This document shows positions 35,958-45,234 of a stretch of 64,000 bases of DNA, piece by piece. The translations under genes were made by a program, and so were the position numbers. The DNA comes from CAYZMS01 sp964479625 (GTDB lineage Bacteria; Bacteroidota; Bacteroidia; Chitinophagales; Saprospiraceae). Within the stretch, counting starts at the first letter, position 1. The number at the start of each line of letters is the position of its first letter. The notes beneath the pieces were generated by a model. That model saw only the letters and a program-made list of their open reading frames with translations. It ran no database searches and was not told the DNA's origin. The DNA lies in NCBI GenBank assembly GCA_964479625.1, contig CAYZMS010000001.1, forward strand, positions 139,111-203,110, written 5' to 3'.

Positions 35958-36424
35958 GTGTGTACAGTATTTGTTTTTTCACTTTGACTGGGTGCTGCAT
36001 TTTGCGGGAATCGATCGGGTATCGTTCCTCCTGTTTGGGTTTAGGTAAAGGGGAGCTTTCCAACGCTTTATTCGCGATCGACCTCCCTCGAAAATACATA
36101 AAGCCTGGTCAATAGCCACGGTTTCGCGCAATTGATTTCGCAAAACCTCCGCAGCATCCCCTGCTACTTGAGAGGAATTTTTGTGATCGAATGGATTAAA
36201 AATTGGAACCTTGACTGGTCCAAAGAGCTTGAACCTGTATGGTTTCGAATACTTTACTTCCTTAGCTGAGAGTCTTTCGCCATTCCCATTCAATAATGAA
36301 GAGAAATCCATTGGTTGGAACCATTCCACTCCTTACATCGAATTCGATCAACCTTTTTAAAAACTAAGCGTTAGGGGGCCTTTTCGAATGGGAACAGGAG
36401 GTATAATGCAAAACAGCCAAACCG
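35958..36424. other. Intergenic region with one doubtful ORF
   Basis: 467 nt between the M49-like gene and the gluconate dehydrogenase-like gene. A minus-strand frame at 35979-36329 could encode 116 residues (starting MEWFQPMDFSSLL, with a later ALCIFEGGRSRIKRWKAPL) but has no recognisable domain, no signal peptide and no promoter match. It may be a decayed gene fragment. No repeat or RNA motif was seen. Confidence 0.3.
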
Positions 36425-37156
36425 TCAAATCAAATTTCCTGCGCTATCCCACTGAGCTAATTCATTCCGGGTACTTTGGTCAATGCATTTGGCAGCCCAT
36501 TCGGGATCCAGCATTAAATCGTGTTCCCGCATGACCTCCTCCGGTACACCGTCCCAGATGTTGGCGACATTGCCCTTGTATTCGAGGTCATTAAGTACGC
36601 CTTCCGGGCTGGTATAAAAACCCGTCAGTGTCAGGTTCCGGACGAGATTAAAAAAACGAATGCCGGGTCCCATAGGGTGATCCGCATCCTTTTCCATTAC
36701 CTGAGGATAGGCGATATCGTCCAGTATGGCCGTTTGCTGTTCGGAGAGAGCATCCTTGAAAACCCTTTCAAAACGGGTTAAGGATTGATGGTCTAACCAC
36801 ATTAGCCCGCCACGAAGGGGGAGTTGAAAGTCCGGATAATCCTTTGCCATGAATTCAATAAAATCCGGTACCTCGGCATCTACCGCCGAACCTGACCTGG
36901 CATCGGCTGGTAGGATTAACCCACAAAGGGCGGTAAGGGTAGCCATTTCATGGTCTGTAAAAAAGGTTTCTGCCAGGATGCGGTCATCGTGGGTTTTTTC
37001 ACGGGGCGTGCGCCCATAGCCTTCATCTCCCGTCTGTTCATTAGCACTCTGCTCGCCATTTCCAGTTTCTGGAGTACAGGAGACAGCACCACTTAGTAGA
37101 GTAGTACCTCCGGCCGCCCCAAGGATAAAGGTTTTTATAGAAGTTCTGCGATCCAT
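36425..37156 (-). CDS. Gluconate 2-dehydrogenase subunit 3-like protein
   Basis: 243 residues. The N-terminus MDRRTSIKTFILGAAGGTTLLSG is a twin-arginine signal (RR) followed by a lipobox-like SC at about residue 26. The body contains LTALCGLILPADARSGSAVDAEVPDFIEFM and FFNLVRNLTLTGFYTSPEG, the pattern of the small subunit 3 family. This subunit is exported with, and needed for, the GMC dehydrogenase whose gene ends 3 bp upstream. No cytochrome subunit gene is adjacent. Confidence 0.9.
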   Translation of the reverse strand: MDRRTSIKTFILGAAGGTTLLSGAVSCTPETGNGEQSANEQTGDEGYGRTPREKTHDDRILAETFFTDHEMATLTALCGLILPADARSGSAVDAEVPDFIEFMAKDYPDFQLPLRGGLMWLDHQSLTRFERVFKDALSEQQTAILDDIAYPQVMEKDADHPMGPGIRFFNLVRNLTLTGFYTSPEGVLNDLEYKGNVANIWDGVPEEVMREHDLMLDPEWAAKCIDQSTRNELAQWDSAGNLI

Positions 37157-37159
37157 GGT

Positions 37160-38878
37160 TTAGATGTTGTTTTGTTGGAAGCGTTCGATGATTTGTTCGG
37201 ATGCCCGCCAGCTAAGAGCGAGGATAGTCCAGGTGGGGTTTTTGTCGGCCTGTGAAACAAAAGGACCACCGTCGACGATATAGACGTTGTCCACATCGTG
37301 TAGGCGGTTGTAGGAATTGGTAACCGAATTGCGCGGATCTTTGCCCATGCGGGTGGTCCCCACTTCATGGATGATCTCCCCGGGTTGGGTGAGGCCGTAA
37401 TTGCGATCGGCACCTGGTTTTTCGCCCAGCAATTCCCCGCCCATGGCAGTCAGGACCTCTTCTAAGGTATCCTGCATATGTCGGGCCTGCTTCCGCTCGT
37501 GCTCGGTCCATTTGTAGTGGAATCGAAGGACAGGGATCCCGAACTCATCCACCTTTTCGGGGTCGAGTTCGCAGTAATTATCTTTTTGCGCGATGGATTC
37601 TCCGCGTCCGCTGATCCCGACCACGGAGCCATAAAAGCGGCGTACGTCTTCTTTGAGTTTGGTGCCATATCCTCCAATCTGGCCGCCGATGTATTGATTC
37701 ATTTCAGAGACATTCCATCCGATCCCATAGCTGGGCATGCCCAGCCCTCCCCAGACTTCGAGGTGATAACCACGAGGAAAATCCAGTTTTTGGCCATCCA
37801 GCCACCATGGGGTATAAACATGCATGGAGCCGGTCCCGTCTTCATTATATAATTTTCTATTCATGAGAGCAGGGAGGAAAGCCGCCCGGGAAGCCCCGGT
37901 AGAGTCGTGCAGATAATGTCCAACCAGACCGCTGCTGTTGCCGAGGCCCTCGGCAAAGCGTGGGGATCTTGAATTTAATAAGATTCGCGCACTGCTGCAG
38001 GCAGAGGCTGCAAGTACCACTACTTTGCCTTTGATCTGGTATTCCCGCCGGTCCTCTTTGTTGATGTAGGATACTCCTTTTGCTTTCCCCTCCGTGTTGG
38101 TAAGTACTTCCCGAACCATGGAATTGACATACAGATCCAGGGTATGGCCTTTTCGCTGGGTGGGCAGGATCAGGCAGGAACCCGAGGAGAAATCGGCGTA
38201 AACATTGCAGGAGCGACTACATTGGCCGCAGTAGAAACAAACTCCCCGGGCGTTACTGATCTTTTTGGTAACTACGGAAATACGGGCTGGAATGACGGGT
38301 ATCCCGGCTTTCCGGGCTCCTTTAATGTAGTAGAGCTCATGTAGACGGGGTTTGGGTGGCGGCAGGAAAAAGCCGTCGGGTTCATTGGGGATGCCTTCCC
38401 GGGTGCCGAATATGCCGATCAGTTTGTCGACCTTATCGTAATAAGGCTTTACATCCTCATAGCCGATAGGCCAGTTATCCCCCAGTCCGTCAATGCTTTT
38501 TCGCTTAAAGTCCCTTGGGCCGAACCGAAGGGAAATGCGCCCCCAGTGGTTAGTCCTGCCGCCCAGCATACGTGAACGGAACCAGGCAAAGTTGGTGTCA
38601 TCATGAGTGGTGTAGGGTTCACCCTCTATATCCCAGCCACCATAAGCCATGTCGAAATCACCAAAAGCGCGCTGGGTGTTGGCCCCTCGCCGGGGAGACT
38701 CCCAGGGCCAGCGCATTTGCGTACGGGTGGCATTATCTTTGGGATCGAAATAAGGGCCGGCTTCCATGATGGCCACCGATAAGCCTGCTTCAGCCAGTAT
38801 TTTGGCAGCCATACCGCCGCCTGCTCCAGAACCGACGATGACGACATCATACGTTTTGGGCCTTGCTTTTATCTGCAT
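37160..38878 (-). CDS. GMC-family FAD oxidoreductase (membrane dehydrogenase catalytic subunit)
   Basis: 572 residues. The FAD site VVIVGSGAGGGMAAKILAEAG is at residues 11-32. Later landmarks are RMLGGRTNHWGRISLRFG, ASACSSARILLNS, and the C-terminal HEVGTTRMGKDPRNSV with NVYIVDGGPFVSQADKNPTWTILALSWRASE, which holds the catalytic His/Asn region. A cluster of Cys (VCFYCGQCSRSC) may bind iron or zinc. With its subunit-3 partner it resembles the gluconate or sugar dehydrogenases of Gram-negative bacteria, which oxidise polyols or sugars in the periplasm. It has no Tat signal, so it may be carried by its partner. Confidence 0.92.
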   Translation of the reverse strand: MQIKARPKTYDVVIVGSGAGGGMAAKILAEAGLSVAIMEAGPYFDPKDNATRTQMRWPWESPRRGANTQRAFGDFDMAYGGWDIEGEPYTTHDDTNFAWFRSRMLGGRTNHWGRISLRFGPRDFKRKSIDGLGDNWPIGYEDVKPYYDKVDKLIGIFGTREGIPNEPDGFFLPPPKPRLHELYYIKGARKAGIPVIPARISVVTKKISNARGVCFYCGQCSRSCNVYADFSSGSCLILPTQRKGHTLDLYVNSMVREVLTNTEGKAKGVSYINKEDRREYQIKGKVVVLAASACSSARILLNSRSPRFAEGLGNSSGLVGHYLHDSTGASRAAFLPALMNRKLYNEDGTGSMHVYTPWWLDGQKLDFPRGYHLEVWGGLGMPSYGIGWNVSEMNQYIGGQIGGYGTKLKEDVRRFYGSVVGISGRGESIAQKDNYCELDPEKVDEFGIPVLRFHYKWTEHERKQARHMQDTLEEVLTAMGGELLGEKPGADRNYGLTQPGEIIHEVGTTRMGKDPRNSVTNSYNRLHDVDNVYIVDGGPFVSQADKNPTWTILALSWRASEQIIERFQQNNI

Positions 38879-39171
38879 AAGTCTTTTGGTATTTCCTGGT
38901 ACTTTTTCTGTTTGGAAAAATTAAAGTAAGGAATAATTTGAGAACGTATGAAGGTTTTAAGGCTTTGGGTTGCAAAGCCTCCGGGATACTTAATACAAGA
39001 TACCAGGTACTCTTATGGTCTGTTATGGGGGTGGCGTATCGCTGCCTCCGATAAATCGGAAAGTCGGTTTAAACACCCTCCCCCAATTGGCGAAATTTAG
39101 CTAAATTCCATTATTTAAGGTCTGTCATTAAAGGAACCTCAAAACAGCAGATCGAATGAACTACTACCACC

Positions 39172-39675
39172 ATGCAACTTTCTGCCCAAATCGCCCAGCA
39201 ATTTCGAGCAGTTTACTATTCCGGGAACTGGACGGCCTCCAACCTGAAGGATCAATTATCAGCTATTAGCTGGGAGGAGGCCCTTGTGAAGATAAAAGGG
39301 TGCAATACCATAGCCGTCTTGCTGAACCATTTGCATTACTACCCCAGGGAGGTCACCAGGGTACTGGAAGGTGGGGCACTGGAAGCCAGGGACAAATACA
39401 GCTTTGAGCACCCGCCCATCCATTCGAAGGAAGATTGGGAGCAATGGCAAGAACAGATATGGAAGGAGGCCGATCGGTTTGCGGAACTCATAGAGCAGAT
39501 GCCAGAGGAACAATGGGAAGCTCCCTTTGCCGGGGGTGATTATGGTAATTATTACCGCAATATCACCGGCATTATCGAACATGTTCATTACCACCTGGGG
39601 CAGATTGCCCTTCTCCGAAAACTGGTTCGAACTACCCGGGTTAATGCTGGAGGATCAGATTCTTCGCCTGCTTGA
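39172..39675 (+). CDS. DinB-like four-helix protein
   Basis: 167 residues. The pattern MQLSAQIAQQFRAVYYSG, LLNHLHYYPREVTRVL, and the C-terminal IIEHVHYHLGQIALLRKLV suit the DinB/YfiT metal-binding four-helix bundle, with His in each helix as ligand. Such proteins are often thiol-linked transferases of unknown substrate. The last 35 nt overlap the 3' end of alaS on the opposite strand; a gene start upstream of 39172 is not supported. The 290-nt region before it shows no gene. Confidence 0.75.
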   Translation: MQLSAQIAQQFRAVYYSGNWTASNLKDQLSAISWEEALVKIKGCNTIAVLLNHLHYYPREVTRVLEGGALEARDKYSFEHPPIHSKEDWEQWQEQIWKEADRFAELIEQMPEEQWEAPFAGGDYGNYYRNITGIIEHVHYHLGQIALLRKLVRTTRVNAGGSDSSPA

Positions 39676-42274
39676 TGGCATTGGCCAGGCCGCTGACATC
39701 CTTTCCTCCGGCAGTAGCGAAAAAAGCTTGTCCGCCACCGCCGCCCTTTATATTTTTGGCCAGTTCCCGAATAATCTTACCGGCATCAAGGCCTTTGGAT
39801 GTCGTCAATGGTTTGCTGATGATAACCATCAATTGCGGTTTTTCCTTTATCTCGGCACCGAAAACGATCACTGCCGGATGCAGTTCCTTTTCGAGTTGGT
39901 ACCCCAGGTTCTTCAAGGCATTAGAATCATCAATGGGTAGTTGAGCAGCGACGAACTGGAAGCCATCCCCTTGCACTGCGGCTGCTTTGAGGTCTCCTTT
40001 AAGGGCAGTGGCTCCGGCAGCCCGCAATTGCTCCAGTTCCTTCTTCAAGGATCTATTCTCCTCCTGTAAGGTGGTAACAGAACGCAAAACATCTTTGGTG
40101 TTTTTAAATTGCGCCCTGACCTGGTCCAAGACCTCCAGCTCTTTTCGAATATATTGCTGGGCTTGCTCGGCGGTTATTGCTTCGATCCGGCGTACTCCGG
40201 CAGCTACCGCACTTTCGCTTAGGATCTTGAATAAGCCGATCTCACCGGTAGCGGAAACGTGCGTACCCCCACAAAGCTCCCGGGAAAAACCCGGGTCGAA
40301 GGTGATCATCCGAACGAGCTCACCATATTTTTCCCCAAAGAGCATAAGAGCACCCGCTGCTTTGGCCTCCTCGATCGGAATGGCCCTGTCCTCCTCCAGT
40401 CGTATGTTTTCGCGGATCTTTGCATTGACCAAGTCCTCCACTGCCTGGATCTCCTCTTCTTCCATTTTCTGGAAATGAGAAAAATCGAAGCGCAAGCGTT
40501 GGTCATCTACATCCTGCCCCTTTTGCAGGGCGTGCTCACCAAGAGTACGATGTAAAGCTGCATGCATGAGGTGGACGGCAGAGTGGTTCTTGGAGGTAGC
40601 ATTTCTTTTGGCGGCATATACTTCTGCTTTTACAGGAGCCTTCAGGTTCTCCGGTAGTTTTTTGACGACATGAATGATCAGGTCATTTTCCTTCTGGGTA
40701 TCCAGAACGGGAATTTTTTCAGCTTCGAAAAAAAGCAGACCTTGATCGCCTCGCTGCCCCCCACTTTCTGCATAAAAGGGGGTGCGGTTAAGTACGATCT
40801 GGAATTGATCCTTGTCTTTAACCTTTACTGTGCGGTATTTCAAAACCCGCGCATCTTCGACTGTGAGGCGGTCATACCCTACAAATTCATTGGGGGTGCC
40901 GGCCTCCAGTTCCATCCAATCACCCACGGCTTTTTGGGCATCTGCCCTGGAGCGATCCTTTTGAGCTTTAAGGGCTTTTTCGAAGCCTGCTTCATCTACT
41001 TTCCAGCCTTTTTCTTCTGCCAACAGGCGAGTAAGGTCAATGGGAAAGCCATAGGTGTCATACAGTTCGAAAGCTGCTTCACCAGGGATGGTCTTTTTCG
41101 AAACGGCTAAGGTGTCGAAGCGCTTAAGCCCATTTTCCAGAGTATTCAAAAAGGCCTTTTCTTCCCCTTCGATCACCTTGGAAACCTGTTCCTCCTGCGC
41201 TTTTAACTCGGGGAAGACCTCTTCAAAAGTTTTGGAAAGGAGTGGGATCAGCGTATACAGGAAAGGTTCGTGTATGTCCAGGAAGGAATAGTAATACCGT
41301 ACAGCCCGTCTCAGGATACGTCGAATTACATAGGCTGCACCTGTATTACCGGGTAATTGTCCGTCGGCAATGGCAAAGGCCACGGCCCGGATATGATCGG
41401 CTACGACGCGCATGGCTATATCCGTTTTGGTAGATTCCTCGTACTTACCGGTGTACTTTTTACCCGAAGCTTTTTCGATCAATTGGATGAAGGGAGTGAA
41501 AATATCCGTATCGTAGTTGGAATTCTTAGCCTGTAGCGCCATGGTGAGGCGTTCGAAGCCCATTCCGGTATCTACATGCTTTTCCGGCAGGTTTTCCAGG
41601 CTGCCATCAGCTTTGCGATTAAACTGAATGAAGACCAGGTTCCATATCTCCACGACCTGTGGGTGGTCGGCATTGACCAGGTCCTTACCATCTACTTTTT
41701 TGCGTTCTGCCTCAGTCCGAAGGTCAATATGGATTTCCGAACAAGGACCGCAGGGGCCGGTATCGCCCATCTCCCAGAAGTTATCTTTCTTATCGAAATA
41801 CAGGATGCGGTCTTTATCCACGAATTGCTGCCAGATATTGGCGGCGGCTTCATCTGGTTCCAGGTTTTCGAGTGGTGCACCTTCGAAGACCGAAACGTAC
41901 AATCGATCCTTTGGCAATTTATATACCTCGGTCAAAAGTTCCCAGGCCCATTCTATGGCTTCTTTTTTAAAGTAATCACCAAATGACCAGTTGCCCAGCA
42001 TTTCGAACATGGTATGGTGGTAGGAGTCGCGCCCCACTTCCTCCAGGTCATTGTGCTTACCGGATACCCTCAGGCACTTCTGCGTATCGGCGATACGGCG
42101 TACTTCCGGTGATTTGTTACCCAGAAAGTAATCCTTAAATTGATTCATCCCCGCGTTAGTGAACATAAGGGTGGGGTCATCCTTTGTCACAATCGGGGCG
42201 GAAGAAACGATCTTATGCCCTTTTTCCTCGAAAAAGTCCAGAAAGGTTTGTCGAATAGCCTGTGCAGTCAGCAT
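39641..42274 (-). CDS. alaS: Alanyl-tRNA synthetase
   Basis: 877 residues, full length for bacterial AlaRS. It attaches alanine to tRNA-Ala. The N-terminal class II core has FFEEKGHKIVSSAPIV, PTLMFTNAGMNQFKDYFLG and DTGPCGPCSEIH; the editing domain has HSAVHLMHAALH and ELCGGTHVSATGEIG (zinc ligands), and the C-Ala domain ends in GKDVSGLANAIKQAKNLI. Its 3' end overlaps the DinB-like gene tail-to-tail by 35 bp. Confidence 0.98.
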   Translation of the reverse strand: MLTAQAIRQTFLDFFEEKGHKIVSSAPIVTKDDPTLMFTNAGMNQFKDYFLGNKSPEVRRIADTQKCLRVSGKHNDLEEVGRDSYHHTMFEMLGNWSFGDYFKKEAIEWAWELLTEVYKLPKDRLYVSVFEGAPLENLEPDEAAANIWQQFVDKDRILYFDKKDNFWEMGDTGPCGPCSEIHIDLRTEAERKKVDGKDLVNADHPQVVEIWNLVFIQFNRKADGSLENLPEKHVDTGMGFERLTMALQAKNSNYDTDIFTPFIQLIEKASGKKYTGKYEESTKTDIAMRVVADHIRAVAFAIADGQLPGNTGAAYVIRRILRRAVRYYYSFLDIHEPFLYTLIPLLSKTFEEVFPELKAQEEQVSKVIEGEEKAFLNTLENGLKRFDTLAVSKKTIPGEAAFELYDTYGFPIDLTRLLAEEKGWKVDEAGFEKALKAQKDRSRADAQKAVGDWMELEAGTPNEFVGYDRLTVEDARVLKYRTVKVKDKDQFQIVLNRTPFYAESGGQRGDQGLLFFEAEKIPVLDTQKENDLIIHVVKKLPENLKAPVKAEVYAAKRNATSKNHSAVHLMHAALHRTLGEHALQKGQDVDDQRLRFDFSHFQKMEEEEIQAVEDLVNAKIRENIRLEEDRAIPIEEAKAAGALMLFGEKYGELVRMITFDPGFSRELCGGTHVSATGEIGLFKILSESAVAAGVRRIEAITAEQAQQYIRKELEVLDQVRAQFKNTKDVLRSVTTLQEENRSLKKELEQLRAAGATALKGDLKAAAVQGDGFQFVAAQLPIDDSNALKNLGYQLEKELHPAVIVFGAEIKEKPQLMVIISKPLTTSKGLDAGKIIRELAKNIKGGGGGQAFFATAGGKDVSGLANAIKQAKNLILQH

Positions 42275-42900
42275 GGGTTGATTCCTTTTGCTTCAGTAAT
42301 GTCGGGCGAAATTACAAATTTTGCTTTCCCAGAGGCTGACACCCCCGGCTTCTCTTTAGAAAATTTTTAATCAACTGATTACATGGACAGTGCGTTCCCT
42401 GATCTTTGTTAAAGTTTTCTTAATTCGTATACTAATCTCTGCTTATTGTGCATATTTGCTCAGCCAAGCAATGAACTAATTGAAAATAAGCCAGTTATAG
42501 GGCTTTATTGGTACGAAACGCCGTAATTGGGATAGAGTAAAAAACTTCTTTTTCTGGTAGAATGTTTTTGTTACGTTTCGTCTCTTCCGAATTCCGGGTG
42601 TTTAAGGACCACGTCCACAAGTTTTCCGCTTTTTTAATTTTGGAAAATTGTGGCAGACTTTTACCTTTAAGAAGCTTTGAGGGTGTTATCCGGAGTTAAA
42701 ACTCCCTTTTTCCTGGGCCTTTCGCTTTCGAAAAAGTATTAAAAAAGCACCATAACAGAATCAAAAAGTCTGGTGGTATAAGCCATATAACGTTTTCGAT
42801 CCACCTGTTAGCAAGGGTAACGAAAACCTAAGTCTCAGCACTGCCCATGAACACAATTAGGCTGAACTGAAATTTAGAATTACTGGCAAGTCAACCACAA
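42275..42900. other. Long intergenic region between alaS and the M23 gene
   Basis: 626 nt without a gene. It holds the divergent promoters for alaS and the M23 gene, including the one listed at 42639-42669. A short GGAGT/ACTCC hairpin with a C-T-rich tail lies about 50 nt past that start, so the M23 leader is about 225 nt and may be regulated. No RNA family was recognised. Confidence 0.5.
42639..42669 (+). promoter_or_regulatory. Promoter for the M23/CapA unit (TTTG-N19-TAccTTTA)
   Basis: TTTG at 42639-42642 and TACCTTTA at 42662-42669 are 19 nt apart, the standard spacing; the last base of the -7 box differs from G. The start would be near 42676. Confidence 0.6.
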
Positions 42901-43881
42901 ATGAGAAAAGAAAAGTTTGTTTACAACAGGCACACTCTTCGGTACGAAAAAGTCGAAGAATCCCTTAGTACCCGCATCCTGCGGATTTTCGGATTTGTAT
43001 GTGCGGCCATCTTCACCGCCTTTATTTTCACCCTGATCCTACACGAGTATTTCCCATCGCCTAAGGAGAAGGCCCTCCTTCAGGAGATCGATGCCATGGA
43101 AGCTGAATACGATAAACTCAACGCTGATTTTGAAGTCGTACAAGGCGTTTTGGATAATTTAAAGGATCGCGATGCTTATGCCTATCGGATGATCTTTGGA
43201 ATGAACCCCATTGATGAAGATGTTTGGGAAGGGGGTGTCGGTGGTCATGATGAATATGAAAACCTGCGCGAGTATCGCCACGGTGGCGAGGTAATGGCTC
43301 AGTCCTGGGAACGTGTGCGGAAGTTAAGGCACCAACTCGCCCTCCAGTCTAAATCCTTGGATACGCTGATGAATATGGCCACCGAAAAAGAGAAAATGCT
43401 GGCTTCCATGCCTTCCATTAAGCCTGTTCGGTCCGATAAATTAGTCCGGGGTGTGCGCTTGTTATCCGGATTTGGTTATCGTATTCACCCCATTTTCAAG
43501 GTGAAAAAGATGCACTATGGTATTGACTTTACCGCCCCACGAGGTACGGCAATTCAGGCTACAGGTGATGGGGTGATCAAAAAAGCGACCATCAGCAGCA
43601 GTTTCGGAAACTACGTAGTTATTGACCACGGATACGGCTACGAGACACTGTATGCACACATGAGCGCCATTCACGTAAAGGTTGGCGAGAAAGTTAAGCG
43701 GGGACAGCAAATTGGTCTGGTGGGTAATACCGGCCGTTCAACAGCTCCTCACTGTCACTACGAGGTGCACTTCAAAGGCCAACCGGTAGATCCCATCGAT
43801 TATGTACGTGACGGCCTGAGCCCGGAAGAATACCAAAAGATCGTGGAGGCGGCTTCCATGGTGAATCAATCATTGGATTAA
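42901..43881 (+). CDS. M23-family murein endopeptidase, membrane-anchored
   Basis: 326 residues. One membrane segment lies at about residues 28-50, then a coiled-coil region (EKALLQEIDAMEAEYDKLNADF) and the LytM domain at about 185-300. Zinc ligands appear as HYGIDF and HCHYEVHF, with YAHMS between. It should cut peptidoglycan cross-links during growth or division, from the periplasmic face. It lies 8 bp upstream of a CapA-like gene and is read with it from a promoter in the 626-nt region. Confidence 0.92.
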   Translation: MRKEKFVYNRHTLRYEKVEESLSTRILRIFGFVCAAIFTAFIFTLILHEYFPSPKEKALLQEIDAMEAEYDKLNADFEVVQGVLDNLKDRDAYAYRMIFGMNPIDEDVWEGGVGGHDEYENLREYRHGGEVMAQSWERVRKLRHQLALQSKSLDTLMNMATEKEKMLASMPSIKPVRSDKLVRGVRLLSGFGYRIHPIFKVKKMHYGIDFTAPRGTAIQATGDGVIKKATISSSFGNYVVIDHGYGYETLYAHMSAIHVKVGEKVKRGQQIGLVGNTGRSTAPHCHYEVHFKGQPVDPIDYVRDGLSPEEYQKIVEAASMVNQSLD

Positions 43882-43889
43882 AGATATAT

Positions 43890-45059
43890 ATGATACATCG
43901 GCTTCAGAAAGACTCTCGATTCGGGAGTCTTTTTTTCGTTCTAACCATTTTACTTTGTGTAGCGTCCTGTAATACTCCGGCCTCATCAGGGGAAGACCCT
44001 TCAAAGGCTGCAGTTGCTCTTTCCGTTAGTTATGCAGATACTATCCCCGAGAAGGAAAAAGATAGCCTTTCCATGGGAAGGGTGTATGCTGTTGCCGGGG
44101 TGGGAGACATGATGCTGGGTACCAACTACCCCAATACTTCCTATTTGCCTCTCAATGGAGGAAAGGACCTGCTGACGGATGTACAATCTATTCTTTCTGC
44201 TGCCGACCTGACTTTCGGTAACCTGGAAGGAGTATTGCTGGATTCAGGAGGGCAGGCGAAACGTTGTAATGACCCCTCTGCCTGCTATGCTTTCCGGTCT
44301 CCGGAAATATATGTACAGCATTTTGTTGACTGTGAATTTGACATGTTAAGCCTCGCCAACAACCATTCTGGAGATTTTGGGCCTACGGGGCGGTCAACCA
44401 CCAAAAGGGTATTGGCCGAAAACGACATTGCTTTTGCCGGCCTGGCTGGTAGTGATGAAATGACCGTAGTAGAAAGAAACGGCCTGCGATTCGGAATGGC
44501 AGCCTTTGCCCCTAACAGCGGGACTTGTGACATTCGAAATATCTCTTATGCAACGGGTATTGTTCGAAAATTGTCGGAACAATGCGACGTGGTGATCGTC
44601 TCCTTTCACGGAGGTGCAGAAGGCGCAAAGGCGCAGCGCGTTCCCAGGCGTACGGAGACCTATTATGGAGAGAACCGGGGAGATGTTTATAAATTTGCAC
44701 ATGCCGTAGTAGATGTAGGGGCAGATATCGTTTTCGGGCACGGGCCCCACGTCACCCGGGCTATGGAAGTTTATAAGGATCGGTTAATCTGTTATAGCCT
44801 GGGAAATTTTTGTACTTACGGCCGTTTTAATGTACAAGGGGTCAATGGGATTGCTCCCATCGTAACAGCCGAAGTGGATGCAGAAGGTCGTTTTGTCGAA
44901 GGGCAACTTACCTCCATCTATCAACAAAAGACGCATGGCCCTAAGATCGACTCGAAAAAGCGGGCCCTTGCTAAAGTAATCGAACTAACGGAACTGGATT
45001 TTCCCAATACCCCACTACGTTTCGATCCCGAAGGAAGGATGTATCTCGAGAAAAGGTAA
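43890..45059 (+). CDS. CapA-family (poly-gamma-glutamate-type) phosphoesterase lipoprotein
   Basis: 389 residues. Signal peptide with lipobox VASC (Cys27). The fold begins YAVAGVGDMMLGTNYP, the metal-binding motif of the CapA/metallophosphatase family, then LTFGNLEG, MLSLANNHSGDFG, VIVSFHGGAEG, DIVFGHGPHVTRAMEVYKDRLICYSLGNF. These residues would hold a dimetal centre. CapA-type proteins are linked to capsule or envelope polymer handling, but the substrate here is not known. An intrinsic-terminator hairpin lies inside its first 16 codons (43908-43937), so its level may be set below that of the M23 gene. Confidence 0.88.
   Translation: MIHRLQKDSRFGSLFFVLTILLCVASCNTPASSGEDPSKAAVALSVSYADTIPEKEKDSLSMGRVYAVAGVGDMMLGTNYPNTSYLPLNGGKDLLTDVQSILSAADLTFGNLEGVLLDSGGQAKRCNDPSACYAFRSPEIYVQHFVDCEFDMLSLANNHSGDFGPTGRSTTKRVLAENDIAFAGLAGSDEMTVVERNGLRFGMAAFAPNSGTCDIRNISYATGIVRKLSEQCDVVIVSFHGGAEGAKAQRVPRRTETYYGENRGDVYKFAHAVVDVGADIVFGHGPHVTRAMEVYKDRLICYSLGNFCTYGRFNVQGVNGIAPIVTAEVDAEGRFVEGQLTSIYQQKTHGPKIDSKKRALAKVIELTELDFPNTPLRFDPEGRMYLEKR
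43908..43937 (+). terminator. Intrinsic terminator inside the CapA-like signal-peptide codons
   Basis: AAAGACTCTCG (43908-43918) pairs with CGGGAGTCTTT (43922-43932), 11 bp with one T-G wobble, around an ATT loop, and continues to an 8-T run (43930-43937). It lies wholly within the reading frame of the CapA-like gene, between residues 7 and 16. It should act as an attenuator for transcription entering that gene, or be opened by ribosomes translating it. Confidence 0.75.
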
Positions 45060-45234
45060 AGGGGATGAGTGCCAAGCGGTTGTCTCTGTTGGGGGGCCCT
45101 TAAAACCTGTTTTTGGCCACTCCTTTGCCTACCATTGTATCTTTTGTGGTGAATAAAGCAAGGGCTTTTTCACAAGAGCAGGAATAAAGTACCCCAAAGA
45201 ACCCCCAGGGGAATGGACTTACACGCCAATAGGG

